From NCBI GenBank assembly GCA_021781835.1, contig JAJXWD010000011.1, forward strand, positions 1 through 64,000: a stretch of DNA of 64,000 nucleotides. Reading direction: 5' to 3'. A program made the translations under genes and the position numbers. Origin of the DNA: Pseudomonadota bacterium (GTDB taxonomy: Bacteria; Pseudomonadota; Alphaproteobacteria; Acetobacterales; Acetobacteraceae). Under the pieces are notes generated by a model, which did no database searches, was not told where the DNA came from, and saw only the letters and a program-made list of their open reading frames with translations. Positions 1 to 8,568 of the stretch are shown here, piece after piece; the stretch's first letter is position 1; each line of letters opens with the position of its first letter.

Positions 1-1
1 C

Positions 2-1702
2 AATGATACGCGCGTGGTCGAGGGGTGGCTCGACGAGATTCTCGACAGCTTCATTTTATGGCCAAAAGCGGGGCTGGTCGGCTCGAAGCTTTTTTATGCC
101 GACGGCAGTTTGCAGGAGGCGGGGGGCATCATCTGGCGAGATGGCTCATCGTGGAATTATGGCCGCAACGACGACCCCAACAGGCCGCATTATTCATATG
201 CCCGGCAGGTGGATTATATATCCGGCTGTTCAATCGCGCTGCCCGCGGATTTGTGGCGCGCGCTCGATGGGTTTGACCGGTTATTCACCCCCGCCTATTG
301 CGAAGATGCCGACCTCGCATTGCGGGTGATTGCCGCGGGGCGCGAGGTTTGGTTTCAGCCGCGCTCACGCATTGTTCATTACGAGGGCAAGACGTCCGGA
401 ACGGATACCGGCGCGGGCACCAAAGCCTATCAGGTCGTCAACAGCAAGAAGCTGTTTTTGCGCTGGCAAGACCGGCTTTCGCACAGAGGCCGAAACGCGC
501 AAGCGCCCTATTTTGAGCGTGAGCGCGATGTGCGCAAGCGCATATTGGTCATCGATATCACCACCCCCACGCCCAACCAAGATGCCGGCTCGGTGCAAAC
601 GTTCATGGCGCTGCAATGCTGCTTGGAGTTGGGCTACAAGCCGGTTTTTGTGCCGGTGGATAATTGGCTGTTCCAGCCCGGCTACACCACAGACCTGCAA
701 CGAATCGGGGTGGAGTGTGCCTATGCGCCCTACGATCTTGATTTTACTCTCTACATGGCGCGTTATGGTTGGTTGTTCGATGCCATTTTGGTCTATCGCC
801 CGAGCGTGATGGAGCGCTGCATATCCACCATCCGCGAGGCTGCCCCTCAGGCCGCCTTGTTGTTTCACGTTGCCGATTTGCATTATCTGCGCATGGAGCG
901 CACAGCGGCACTGAACGATGATGACGATCTGCGTGCGGCGGCGGCGGTTATGAAGCAGCGCGAGCAGGGCATGGTGCAAGCCGCGGATTGCACCATCACC
1001 CACTCGGAAGCCGAAGCCGAGCTGCTGCAGGAGATGAGCGGCCGGGACAACATCGTTACGTGGCCGTTGATGTTTGAATATTTCGGCACGCGCGTGCCTT
1101 ATGCCCAGCGCCGAGACATCTGTTTCCTGGGAGGCTACGGGCATCCACCCAATATTGACGCGGTGCTTTATTTTGTAAACGAAGTTTTCCCGCTCTTGCG
1201 TCGCGCTGAGCCCGGGATACGCTTTCTCATAGCCGGCTCCCGCACGCCCGAGGAAATCAAGGCGCTGGCCTGCGAGGATATCGAAGTGCTGGGCATGGTC
1301 GAGGATCTGCGTGATCTGTTCGATCGCGCGCGTGTGTTCGTGTGCCCGCTGCGCGCGGGGGCGGGCGTAAAAGGCAAGGTGGCATCGTCGATGTCCTATG
1401 GGTTGCCCGTGGTTTCCACCGATATCGGCGTTGAGGGGGCGGGTCTCGAAGATGGCACACATGTGCTGGTGGCCAACGGCGCCGAGATGTTCGCGGCATC
1501 GACCTTGCGGCTTTACCGTGACGAAACACTGTGGAATCACCTCTCGCGTGAGGGGCAGAATTTTGTAAAGACCAATCTCTCGGTCGGCAAAGGTGTCGCG
1601 GTTCTGGCCGAAGCCTTAAACGTCGCCCAAGCTCACAGGCTTGATCTTGACCAAGCCGCGCTACGCCAGATCAAGACGGCACAACAGGAATATGGCGTAT
1701 GA
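2..1702 (+). CDS. Glycosyltransferase, GT2 C-terminal part fused to a GT4-type domain (5' truncated by window edge)
   Basis: Open reading frame continues upstream of the listed ATG at 14 (NDTRVVEGWLDEIL...). GT2-like FDRLFTPAYCEDADLALR; GT4-like KRILVIDITTPTPNQDAGS and C-terminal PLRAGAGVKGKVASSMSYGLPVVST. Confidence 0.8.
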   Translation, partial: NDTRVVEGWLDEILDSFILWPKAGLVGSKLFYADGSLQEAGGIIWRDGSSWNYGRNDDPNRPHYSYARQVDYISGCSIALPADLWRALDGFDRLFTPAYCEDADLALRVIAAGREVWFQPRSRIVHYEGKTSGTDTGAGTKAYQVVNSKKLFLRWQDRLSHRGRNAQAPYFERERDVRKRILVIDITTPTPNQDAGSVQTFMALQCCLELGYKPVFVPVDNWLFQPGYTTDLQRIGVECAYAPYDLDFTLYMARYGWLFDAILVYRPSVMERCISTIREAAPQAALLFHVADLHYLRMERTAALNDDDDLRAAAAVMKQREQGMVQAADCTITHSEAEAELLQEMSGRDNIVTWPLMFEYFGTRVPYAQRRDICFLGGYGHPPNIDAVLYFVNEVFPLLRRAEPGIRFLIAGSRTPEEIKALACEDIEVLGMVEDLRDLFDRARVFVCPLRAGAGVKGKVASSMSYGLPVVSTDIGVEGAGLEDGTHVLVANGAEMFAASTLRLYRDETLWNHLSREGQNFVKTNLSVGKGVAVLAEALNVAQAHRLDLDQAALRQIKTAQQEYGV

Positions 1703-2994
1703 ACGACATGCAACCTCCCCCGGCCGGCCAGCTTGACCTGATCTCAGACGAAGGATGGGTCATCGGCTGGGCATGGTATCCCGGCGCGCCCGAGCGTCGT
1801 GTCGATGTCGAAATTCTGGCCGATGACGTGGTGGTCGGCACCATGACCGCCGGCTTGCATCGCGAAGACGTGGCCGCGGCCGGCTTTGGCGATGGTGCTT
1901 ACGGGTTTTCCGTTGCGTTGCCTCATCATGTGCTCTCCAGCCCGCGCCCATCCATCATAAGCCTGCGCGACCGGGTGAGCGGCCTGTCCCTCGCAAAACC
2001 GGTGGTTTTCAGCCAGCCTGCCTTGCGTGAGGCCAGCGCCCAGCTCGATGCGCTGAACCAGGATGTGCGTTTGTTGAGCGCCAGCTTGGCGCGGTTGCAG
2101 ACGAAGGAAGCCGCCGATGGTCACGCCACCGCGGCGCTGTTTCGCACAGTGGCTGATTTTTTCAGTCAGTTGGCCGAAGTTACGCTGGCGGGCGCCTCGC
2201 CGCGCACATTGCGTACCTTGCGTGAGGCGGTAACTGAAACCACCAACACCTATCTGCCACTTGATTTCTCACCCGCCGAAACGCCCGAAATCAGCATCTG
2301 TTTTCTGGCCCAAGCTGGCATGGAGGCCATGTATGCCACCCTGGCGGCATTGCAGCCGGGATTTGCCGCCGCCAAGGCCGAATTGCTGATTTTGGACCCT
2401 GATGACAGCGCCGACGCGCCCTTATTGCCGCTGCTCGCCGGCAATGCCCGCTACCTGCGCCGGCCCGCCGCCTTGGCGCCGGCCACATGGCTCAATAACC
2501 TCGCCCAGGCGGCGCACGGTACGTTGTTGTATTTCATAACCGAGCCGGTTGCCCCCGTACCGTCCAGCTTACCTAGCTTGGCCTCTTCCTTCGCCACCGC
2601 GCAAGCGGGTATTTTAACGCCGCGCGTCATGGCAACCGATGGTATTGTCGAGCATGCGGGTGCCTCGTTCACCGATGGCCTCTTGCGCCCGTGTGCCGCC
2701 CAAACGGCCGATGATCTTGCGGCGGCGGTGGACGTGGCGGCCCCGCAGAGTTTCGTGGTCAAACGCGAGATCTGGCAGGCGCTTGATGGCTTTGATACCC
2801 GCTTCGAGACACTAACCGCGGCGGTGGCGGCTTTTTGCCTCCACGCGGCCAGTTACGGCCTGCAAACCATATACCAGCCGCAATTTACCGCCTCCTACGT
2901 CGCCAATACGGCCCCGCTCCCCGATGATCCCGCCAAGGCCAGCGCCGATTCTACAAAATTGCGGGACTTTCACCTCTCACTCGCGCGGGGTTAA
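1699..2994 (+). CDS. Putative glycan-associated protein: N-terminal beta-sandwich-like domain plus GT2-like region
   Basis: ATGA overlap with the upstream gene; N-terminal GWAWYPGAPERRVDVEILADDVVVG...GDGAYGFSVALP; C-terminal ALDGFDTRFET typical of GT2 ends. Confidence 0.5.
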   Translation: MNDMQPPPAGQLDLISDEGWVIGWAWYPGAPERRVDVEILADDVVVGTMTAGLHREDVAAAGFGDGAYGFSVALPHHVLSSPRPSIISLRDRVSGLSLAKPVVFSQPALREASAQLDALNQDVRLLSASLARLQTKEAADGHATAALFRTVADFFSQLAEVTLAGASPRTLRTLREAVTETTNTYLPLDFSPAETPEISICFLAQAGMEAMYATLAALQPGFAAAKAELLILDPDDSADAPLLPLLAGNARYLRRPAALAPATWLNNLAQAAHGTLLYFITEPVAPVPSSLPSLASSFATAQAGILTPRVMATDGIVEHAGASFTDGLLRPCAAQTADDLAAAVDVAAPQSFVVKREIWQALDGFDTRFETLTAAVAAFCLHAASYGLQTIYQPQFTASYVANTAPLPDDPAKASADSTKLRDFHLSLARG

Positions 2995-3032
2995 ACCTCA
3001 ACAATGTCCCGGCTTTCGTCTAAGGCGCAGCA

Positions 3033-4241
3033 ATGACCTCACGTTTTTTCCCTGTTTCCCGCAGGGCGCCGCTGTTTTTCATGCACATCCCCAAAACGGC
3101 GGGCACCAGCATGCGCCTGTTTCTGGAGATGCAATACCCCGACAATGAAGTCTGCCTCGATGAAGGCTGGCACTCGCTCCCCAGCGTCGATCAGTTGGCC
3201 AACAAATCGCTCATCCGCGGGCATTTCCAGTATAATCTCAGGCAGGTTCTTCCCCCTGAATTCAAGCTTCTCACCATTTTGCGAGACCCGGTGGCCCGCA
3301 CCTTGTCCTCGCTGAAACATTTGCAGCGCGAGGCCACCTTCGCCCCCGAGCACGCCCTCACCAAGGGGCGCACGATGGGCCAAATCATCCGTATCCCCGA
3401 AGTGATGCGCACCCAGCGCAACATCCACGCGGCCTATCTCTGCGCCTCCACCCCGCCCGGCCCGCTTCTGAAAACCATGCGTGACAAGCCGTACATGGGC
3501 CCAACCGACCTGGACGCCCCGGCAACGCTCGATCTAGCCTGCGCCCGCCTGCATGAAATCGACTTCCTGGCCACGGTCGAAGAGCTTCCGCTCGACCTGC
3601 AATCCTTCTGCACACACATGAACTTCCATCCCGCCTCCTACTTCCCCTTCACAAACGAGGCGCCAAACCGCCAGCTTGACCTTACCCCCGAAGATCATGA
3701 AATTTTGCGCGCCTATAACGATATTGACCTGAAACTATACGAATACGCCCAAAAACTCATCAAGCTTCGCCGCTTTGAGGCCGCCATGAAGCCGCTTCTG
3801 GCCAACGGCACCTACCAGGAAATGACGGGTGATTTCGAGATCGATCTGGGCGGTATCGTTCCAGGCTCGGGCTGGCATCTCCCCGAGCGTGAAGGCAGCG
3901 CCGTTTGGCGCTGGACCGGCCCGGGCGATCATTTCACCCTGGAGCTGCCCTTGTCCCGTGCCTGCAACCACGAGGTCTCGATGCGCTTCAGCGCCCAGCC
4001 CCATTTCACCGAACAAGACTTTCAAGTCGCCGCCAACGGCCAGTCGCTCTCCCCCACATTCAGCCGTCATTATCAAGCCCATGTGGTCAACTTTATCATT
4101 CCGCGCGCGGCGGTCGAGGCCGGCAACGGCTTCTGCCAGCTTGTCTTCCAGGCAAAAGCCAAGATCCCCCCAGGCGATACGCGCAGCCTCGGCGTGGCGG
4201 TCCGCCACATCGGCTTCACGGCGCGCGACAATGGAGCATGA
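3033..4241 (+). CDS. Sulfotransferase-family protein with extra C-terminal domain
   Basis: PAPS-binding-like FFMHIPKTAGTSM (5'-PSB loop) and LTILRDPVARTLSSL (3'-PB). Confidence 0.8.
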   Translation: MTSRFFPVSRRAPLFFMHIPKTAGTSMRLFLEMQYPDNEVCLDEGWHSLPSVDQLANKSLIRGHFQYNLRQVLPPEFKLLTILRDPVARTLSSLKHLQREATFAPEHALTKGRTMGQIIRIPEVMRTQRNIHAAYLCASTPPGPLLKTMRDKPYMGPTDLDAPATLDLACARLHEIDFLATVEELPLDLQSFCTHMNFHPASYFPFTNEAPNRQLDLTPEDHEILRAYNDIDLKLYEYAQKLIKLRRFEAAMKPLLANGTYQEMTGDFEIDLGGIVPGSGWHLPEREGSAVWRWTGPGDHFTLELPLSRACNHEVSMRFSAQPHFTEQDFQVAANGQSLSPTFSRHYQAHVVNFIIPRAAVEAGNGFCQLVFQAKAKIPPGDTRSLGVAVRHIGFTARDNGA

Positions 4242-4281
4242 CATGCCGCCGCAAGCCCCCCGCATCAGCGGAGCCTGAGCG

Positions 4282-5100
4282 ATGACGCTGCAAAACGCCC
4301 ATCGCGACACCGAACAATTCCGCCCCAGCACCTTGGGCTTGGCGCCCCGCTTTCCCGCGTGGCGCTTCCGGGCGAAGTCCGAGTTCGATGAGTTCCTGAA
4401 AACCCGCCAGCCCGTGCTGGACAGCCGCCACCTCCACCAGCTCTCCCTCGCCACGCGCGAGAAAACCTTTGAGCGCCCCGGCACATGCGCCGTCTGCCTG
4501 TGCCCCACCCTGTTCCAGGCGGCGGTGAACGGCGAAATCTTGAGCGATGGCAAGCGCATGCCCAACTGGCGCGAGGAGCTGCAATGCGGCTGCGCGCGCC
4601 GGCTCAATAACCGCCAGCGGGCGGTGCTGCATTTGGCCCAGAGCTGCGGCCTGCTGGGGTGGATGAAACCCCTCCTGCTCGGCGCCCCGGCTGATTTCAC
4701 ACTCGCCTGCCGCGCCCTGGCGCCTGAAATCATGCCGCTCCGCCGCTTCCACTTCACCGGCGGCACCGCCCATCTGGCGGCGGCAAGCGCCTCATGCCAC
4801 TTCGCCATTTCGCAGGATGAATTGCAGGATATCGAACCCCTGCAAAGCGCCCTGACCGAGCTGGCGCGGGTGCTGGTCCCCGGCGGACGCTTGATTTTCA
4901 CCGTGCCTTTTTACTTCGGCCAGTCAGCCTCCGTGCTCACCCCCGGCCCCGCCATGCGCGCCGGCGCCCACCAGCTCGGCTGGGATATCTTGCGCCGCCT
5001 GCAAGACGCCGGCTTCTCAAACGCCGAGGCCCTGCTCTACTGGTCGGAAGAGCTGGGCTATCTCGGCAACATGAATTTTTTGTTCCTGGCGGTGAGGTAA
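4282..5100 (+). CDS. Methyltransferase-like protein
   Basis: LTELARVLVPGGRLIFTVPFYFG typical of class I SAM-dependent methyltransferases; Cys pairs in N-terminal half. Confidence 0.55.
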   Translation: MTLQNAHRDTEQFRPSTLGLAPRFPAWRFRAKSEFDEFLKTRQPVLDSRHLHQLSLATREKTFERPGTCAVCLCPTLFQAAVNGEILSDGKRMPNWREELQCGCARRLNNRQRAVLHLAQSCGLLGWMKPLLLGAPADFTLACRALAPEIMPLRRFHFTGGTAHLAAASASCHFAISQDELQDIEPLQSALTELARVLVPGGRLIFTVPFYFGQSASVLTPGPAMRAGAHQLGWDILRRLQDAGFSNAEALLYWSEELGYLGNMNFLFLAVR

Positions 5101-5174
5101 CTATGGTTATCTTGCTAGTTGCTATTGGCGCTGTTAGGTTTAAATAAATTATATTTTTGATTGGGTTAAACTAG

Positions 5175-6020
5175 ATGTCGATAGATATTGTCTGTGTGGC
5201 TGATGGTCCGCGTATCTCGCTAGGGGTTGCGTTAAATATTCTTGTATCCCAAAGGTCTTGCCCAGGGGCTAAATTTTCAATAATGATTCCAGAAAATGGC
5301 GGATTTGGAAGTGCGTGTGCTGAAGAGGTGATAAGAAAATTTGCGCACGAAATTATTTCTATTCCGGCACCAACTTTATTGGTTGAGGATAAGTTATATA
5401 GAATTGAAAATAAAATCAATGCGTTGCGCTTCGCGGGGAATAGAAAAGCAATTTTAGCTGACTCAGATACATTGATTCTTCGCACCTTGCCTAGCTCGTT
5501 TTTGTTTAGAGATGTTCCGTCTGTGGTTCCCGAGCATGGCAAACATGAATTTCCGTGGGAAAGACTCCATGAGAATTTTAACTTGAATATGAGTTCTGTT
5601 GAGGTGCTCCTGGGCGGCAATGAAATATCTAATCCTTGGATGAATGCCGGGTTTGTTGTTTGTCCCAACGCCGAACAGCTTGGAAATGTCTGGAGAACCA
5701 TTGCGGAAGAGGTGAATAACTTGTCTTGGGTGCCAGAAAGGTGGCCGTATCTGGATCAAATCTCGTTACCTTTGGCCATTGCAGCCCTTTCTCCAGAACG
5801 ACGTTTTCAGCATTCAAGCGTCTTGCCGGAAAAATTCAATCAAAATATTTTCTATTGGCGAGATGATCAACACTACGTCAAAGACGGATTTGTAATTCAC
5901 CATCATAACCGCGTAAAACTTTTGGAAAAATATGTCCCAAATGTCATAATATGGGTTCGTGAACTTTACCCAATAATTGACAATGTTATCGCTGAGTTAA
6001 GGGCGTTTGATGAAAATTAA
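5175..6020 (+). CDS. Putative glycosyltransferase-like protein
   Basis: DxD-like ILADSDTLIL and LDQISLPLAIAAL; neighbourhood of glycan genes; AT-rich. Confidence 0.45.
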   Translation: MSIDIVCVADGPRISLGVALNILVSQRSCPGAKFSIMIPENGGFGSACAEEVIRKFAHEIISIPAPTLLVEDKLYRIENKINALRFAGNRKAILADSDTLILRTLPSSFLFRDVPSVVPEHGKHEFPWERLHENFNLNMSSVEVLLGGNEISNPWMNAGFVVCPNAEQLGNVWRTIAEEVNNLSWVPERWPYLDQISLPLAIAALSPERRFQHSSVLPEKFNQNIFYWRDDQHYVKDGFVIHHHNRVKLLEKYVPNVIIWVRELYPIIDNVIAELRAFDEN

Positions 6021-6021
6021 T

Positions 6022-6041
6022 AGACAGGCGTGAGCCTGTCT
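6022..6041 (+). terminator. Candidate terminator hairpin
   Basis: AGACAGGC-GTGA-GCCTGTCT perfect 8-bp stem just after the stop at 6020, followed by TAATATT. Confidence 0.5.
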
Positions 6042-6061
6042 TAATATTGCTGGTCTCTCTT

Positions 6062-6100
6062 GCCGCAAGACGTCTTTTGACGTTTTTGCGGCTTTGTTTT
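6062..6100 (+). terminator. Candidate terminator hairpin
   Basis: GCCGCAA-g-ACGTC-tttt-GACGT-tt-TTGCGGC followed by TTTGTTTT. Confidence 0.5.
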
Positions 6101-6203
6101 GGACTGTAGGCAGAGGGCGGGGCTTGGGCTGACCCGTTCAGCATGTCGCGATGAATATGTATAATAAATGATGCTAAAGCGCAGCCTCTCCGATGCCCTA
6201 TAA

Positions 6204-7262
6204 TCATAAGATGATTGGTGTATCTTGCTTTGAGTAGTGATCGGATTTCCGTTGCGGTCGATGTGAAACTGCTTGGTAGAGCAATCCTGCGTCAAGTGCG
6301 TCAAATATTCGGTGAGAGTACAGGCATAGTTCTGGGTATATTGCGAGTGTATAGGCAATTGGACCTGTTAGCCTTAGAACAGCGAGCGTGCCTACTCCAC
6401 TTAGAGCAGCCTGATAGCGAGAAATATTCGTTAATACGAAATTTATGGCGCGTTCAAGAAGTGGGTGTCCGGCGGCGGCAATGATATGCCAGTTCTGAAA
6501 CTCACCTCTAGGTATAAAAGAGAGCTCAGAGTGAAGGCCGGCACCGGGGAAGGGGTCATCTTCAGAATTGCGCCAGTGTGAGAGAAGAAATTGATCTTCT
6601 GGTTTTATAATGTTGTCAAACGGGGCGGTGCTTCCAGATTTGATGTCAAGATACACGCCACCAAATTGATAAATAAGTAAATATCTAAACAGATCAGCTC
6701 GTGCTGCGCCATAACGAGGGTTTATGCGCAAATATTGTTTAAGAATATCCCAACCGTAATATTGATAAATGAAGTCATGGCAGGATTTGTCACACCAATA
6801 GCGATAAGTCCAATCAGGATTTAGTTCCTTTAAGAGGTCAACATTCTTAGATACTTCTTTCGGAACGTTCTCCGAAAAGCTTGTTTGATGTATAGTTTTG
6901 GGAATATAAAAATCTCGTGGCTTACGTGAAAAACTCTGAGGAGAGGCATGCAGAGCGTTCCGTAATTCATCTAATGAAAGCAGGGTAAATATTTCCCAAA
7001 TTAAACATTGAGAGCGATATTCAATGCGACCTTCTGGTATGGCGCAAAGAAACCCTTTTTCTGTTCGCAATCCTACGGACCGCGCCGGGCCAAGCCGTAC
7101 GACCTCAAAAGTTTTTCCATCGACCAGCAGTTCGCCGTTTTCATTACAAAATAAATTGGCGCCTGTGACCGTTGGTTTGGTGTGACGAAATTTACCATCC
7201 GGGGTAAGATACAACATCGTTTGGCAATGTGATATAAACACGAATCTGTTGTCGTTACTCAC
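6204..7262 (-). CDS. Glycosyltransferase with OCH1 / Gly_transf_sug (DXD) motif
   Basis: IPKTIHQTSF and ARADLFRYLLIYQFGGVYLDIKS signature. Confidence 0.8.
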   Translation of the reverse strand: MSNDNRFVFISHCQTMLYLTPDGKFRHTKPTVTGANLFCNENGELLVDGKTFEVVRLGPARSVGLRTEKGFLCAIPEGRIEYRSQCLIWEIFTLLSLDELRNALHASPQSFSRKPRDFYIPKTIHQTSFSENVPKEVSKNVDLLKELNPDWTYRYWCDKSCHDFIYQYYGWDILKQYLRINPRYGAARADLFRYLLIYQFGGVYLDIKSGSTAPFDNIIKPEDQFLLSHWRNSEDDPFPGAGLHSELSFIPRGEFQNWHIIAAAGHPLLERAINFVLTNISRYQAALSGVGTLAVLRLTGPIAYTLAIYPELCLYSHRIFDALDAGLLYQAVSHRPQRKSDHYSKQDTPIIL

Positions 7263-7325
7263 AAGTTAACTCCGCAGTATATGTCACGAAAAACCTTATC
7301 GTATGGTAACCAGACGGAGGGGGGC

Positions 7326-7435
7326 AGACAAGAGTGTGTTATGTGGAGCGGTCACGGATGGTAAGCGCTTTTCGGCCCACGACGCGGCTGCACAAGAGAG
7401 AGAGAGGAGAATAGGGGGGCGTACCACTCTTGTCT
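7326..7435. repeat. Inverted repeat pair AGACAAGAGTG / CACTCTTGTCT
   Basis: 11-bp perfect arms at 7326-7336 and 7425-7435, flanked outside by G-run (left) and C-run (right). Confidence 0.6.
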
Positions 7436-7507
7436 TTGCTTCCCCCCACCTTTCCCCATTGCCAAACCTTTCCCCCTCGCGTTAAGCTGCCCCTTGTCCT
7501 CATCAGA

Positions 7508-7686
7508 CGCAGGAGAGAGCGGGTGCAAACCCCGCCGCCGAAGGCGCAACCGGCCCCCGGAACCGCTCAGGCAAAAGGGCTGCGAACGGGTTACAGGATA
7601 CTCTGGAAAGCCGGCCGCAACGCCGCACCGACGGGGTCAAGAGCATGAAAATGCTCGAATCTCTCAGGTCCAAAGACAGAGGGGGG
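7508..7686 (+). ncRNA. Tandem glycine riboswitch (two aptamers)
   Basis: GGAGAGAGCGGG...CGCCGAAGGCGCAACCGG...GGAACCGCTCAGGCAAAAGGGC...GGATACTCTGGAAAGCCGG then second aptamer CACCGACGGGGTCAA...GAATCTCTCAGGTCCAAAGACAGAGGGGG: characteristic glycine aptamer cores and linker. Confidence 0.92.
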
Positions 7687-7721
7687 TCAGGTCCGCCGGC
7701 TGTTACAGGCCGGCAAACTGA
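7687..7721 (+). promoter_or_regulatory. Putative riboswitch expression-platform hairpin
   Basis: TCAG..GCCGGC-TGTTACAG-GCCGGC..CTGA directly downstream of aptamer 2; no T-run follows. Confidence 0.45.
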
Positions 7722-7812
7722 CGAATGGGGGGGTATTTGCACATCATCATCCAGGCCCAGCGCCGCCGCGCCGCCCTCATGCCCGTTCCCCCGGCCTGAA
7801 GGAGCAAGCCCG

Positions 7813-8568
7813 ATGCCCGACCTCTACGCCCCGCTCATCGAGCGCACCCCCCACCCGGCCAAGCCGCCCGTGCTGCTGGTGTGCGAGCATGCCAGCAACC
7901 ACATCCCGGCCGCGTTCGCCAATCTTGGCCTGCCCCAGTCAACCCTCCAAACCCACATCGCCTGGGACCCAGGCGCCCAGGGCGTCGCCCGCGCGCTCCG
8001 CGCCGCCCTCAACGCCGATCTGGTGGCCGGCTCCGTCTCGCGCCTGCTCTATGACTGCAACCGCCCCCCCGAATCCCCGGGCGCCATGCCCGAAACCTCC
8101 GAAATCTACGAAATCCCCGGCAACAAGGCGCTCACCGCCGCCCAGCGCGCCGCCCGCACGGCCGCCATCTACACCCCCTTCCGCGCCGCCCTGGCCGAGC
8201 TGATGGACCAGCACCCAACCGGCATCATGGTCACCGTGCACAGCTTCACCCCCCTCTATCACGGCCAGCCGCGCCGCTGCGAAATCGGCATCCTGCACGA
8301 CACCGACACCCGCCTCGCCGATGCCCTGCTCGCCCAGCCCCCGGCCGAATTCCCCCACAAGCTGGAGCGCAACGTCCCCTACAGCGCCTCCGATGGCGTC
8401 ACCCACACCCTCAAAACCACCGCGGTGGCGCGCGGCTGGCCCAACGTCATGCTCGAAATCCGCAACGACCTCATCGCCACCGCCCCCCAGCAGCACACCA
8501 TGGCGCTCGCCCTGGCGCAGCTGCTCACCAAAGCCATAAAAACCCTGAAAGAGGCTGGAAATGTCTGA
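7813..8568 (+). CDS. N-formylglutamate amidohydrolase-family protein
   Basis: PPVLLVCEHASNHIP, TVHSFTPLYHGQPRRCEIGILHD, LEIRNDLI family motifs; ATG at 7813. Confidence 0.8.
   Translation: MPDLYAPLIERTPHPAKPPVLLVCEHASNHIPAAFANLGLPQSTLQTHIAWDPGAQGVARALRAALNADLVAGSVSRLLYDCNRPPESPGAMPETSEIYEIPGNKALTAAQRAARTAAIYTPFRAALAELMDQHPTGIMVTVHSFTPLYHGQPRRCEIGILHDTDTRLADALLAQPPAEFPHKLERNVPYSASDGVTHTLKTTAVARGWPNVMLEIRNDLIATAPQQHTMALALAQLLTKAIKTLKEAGNV

Noticed and set aside
7391-7412. GA microsatellite as a phase-variation tract
   Set aside because: Short, not inside a CDS and not clearly at a promoter; insufficient support.
7645-7812. N-terminal extension of the amidohydrolase ORF from 7645
   Set aside because: Overlaps the second glycine aptamer and expression platform; ATG at 7813 gives the expected family N-terminus.
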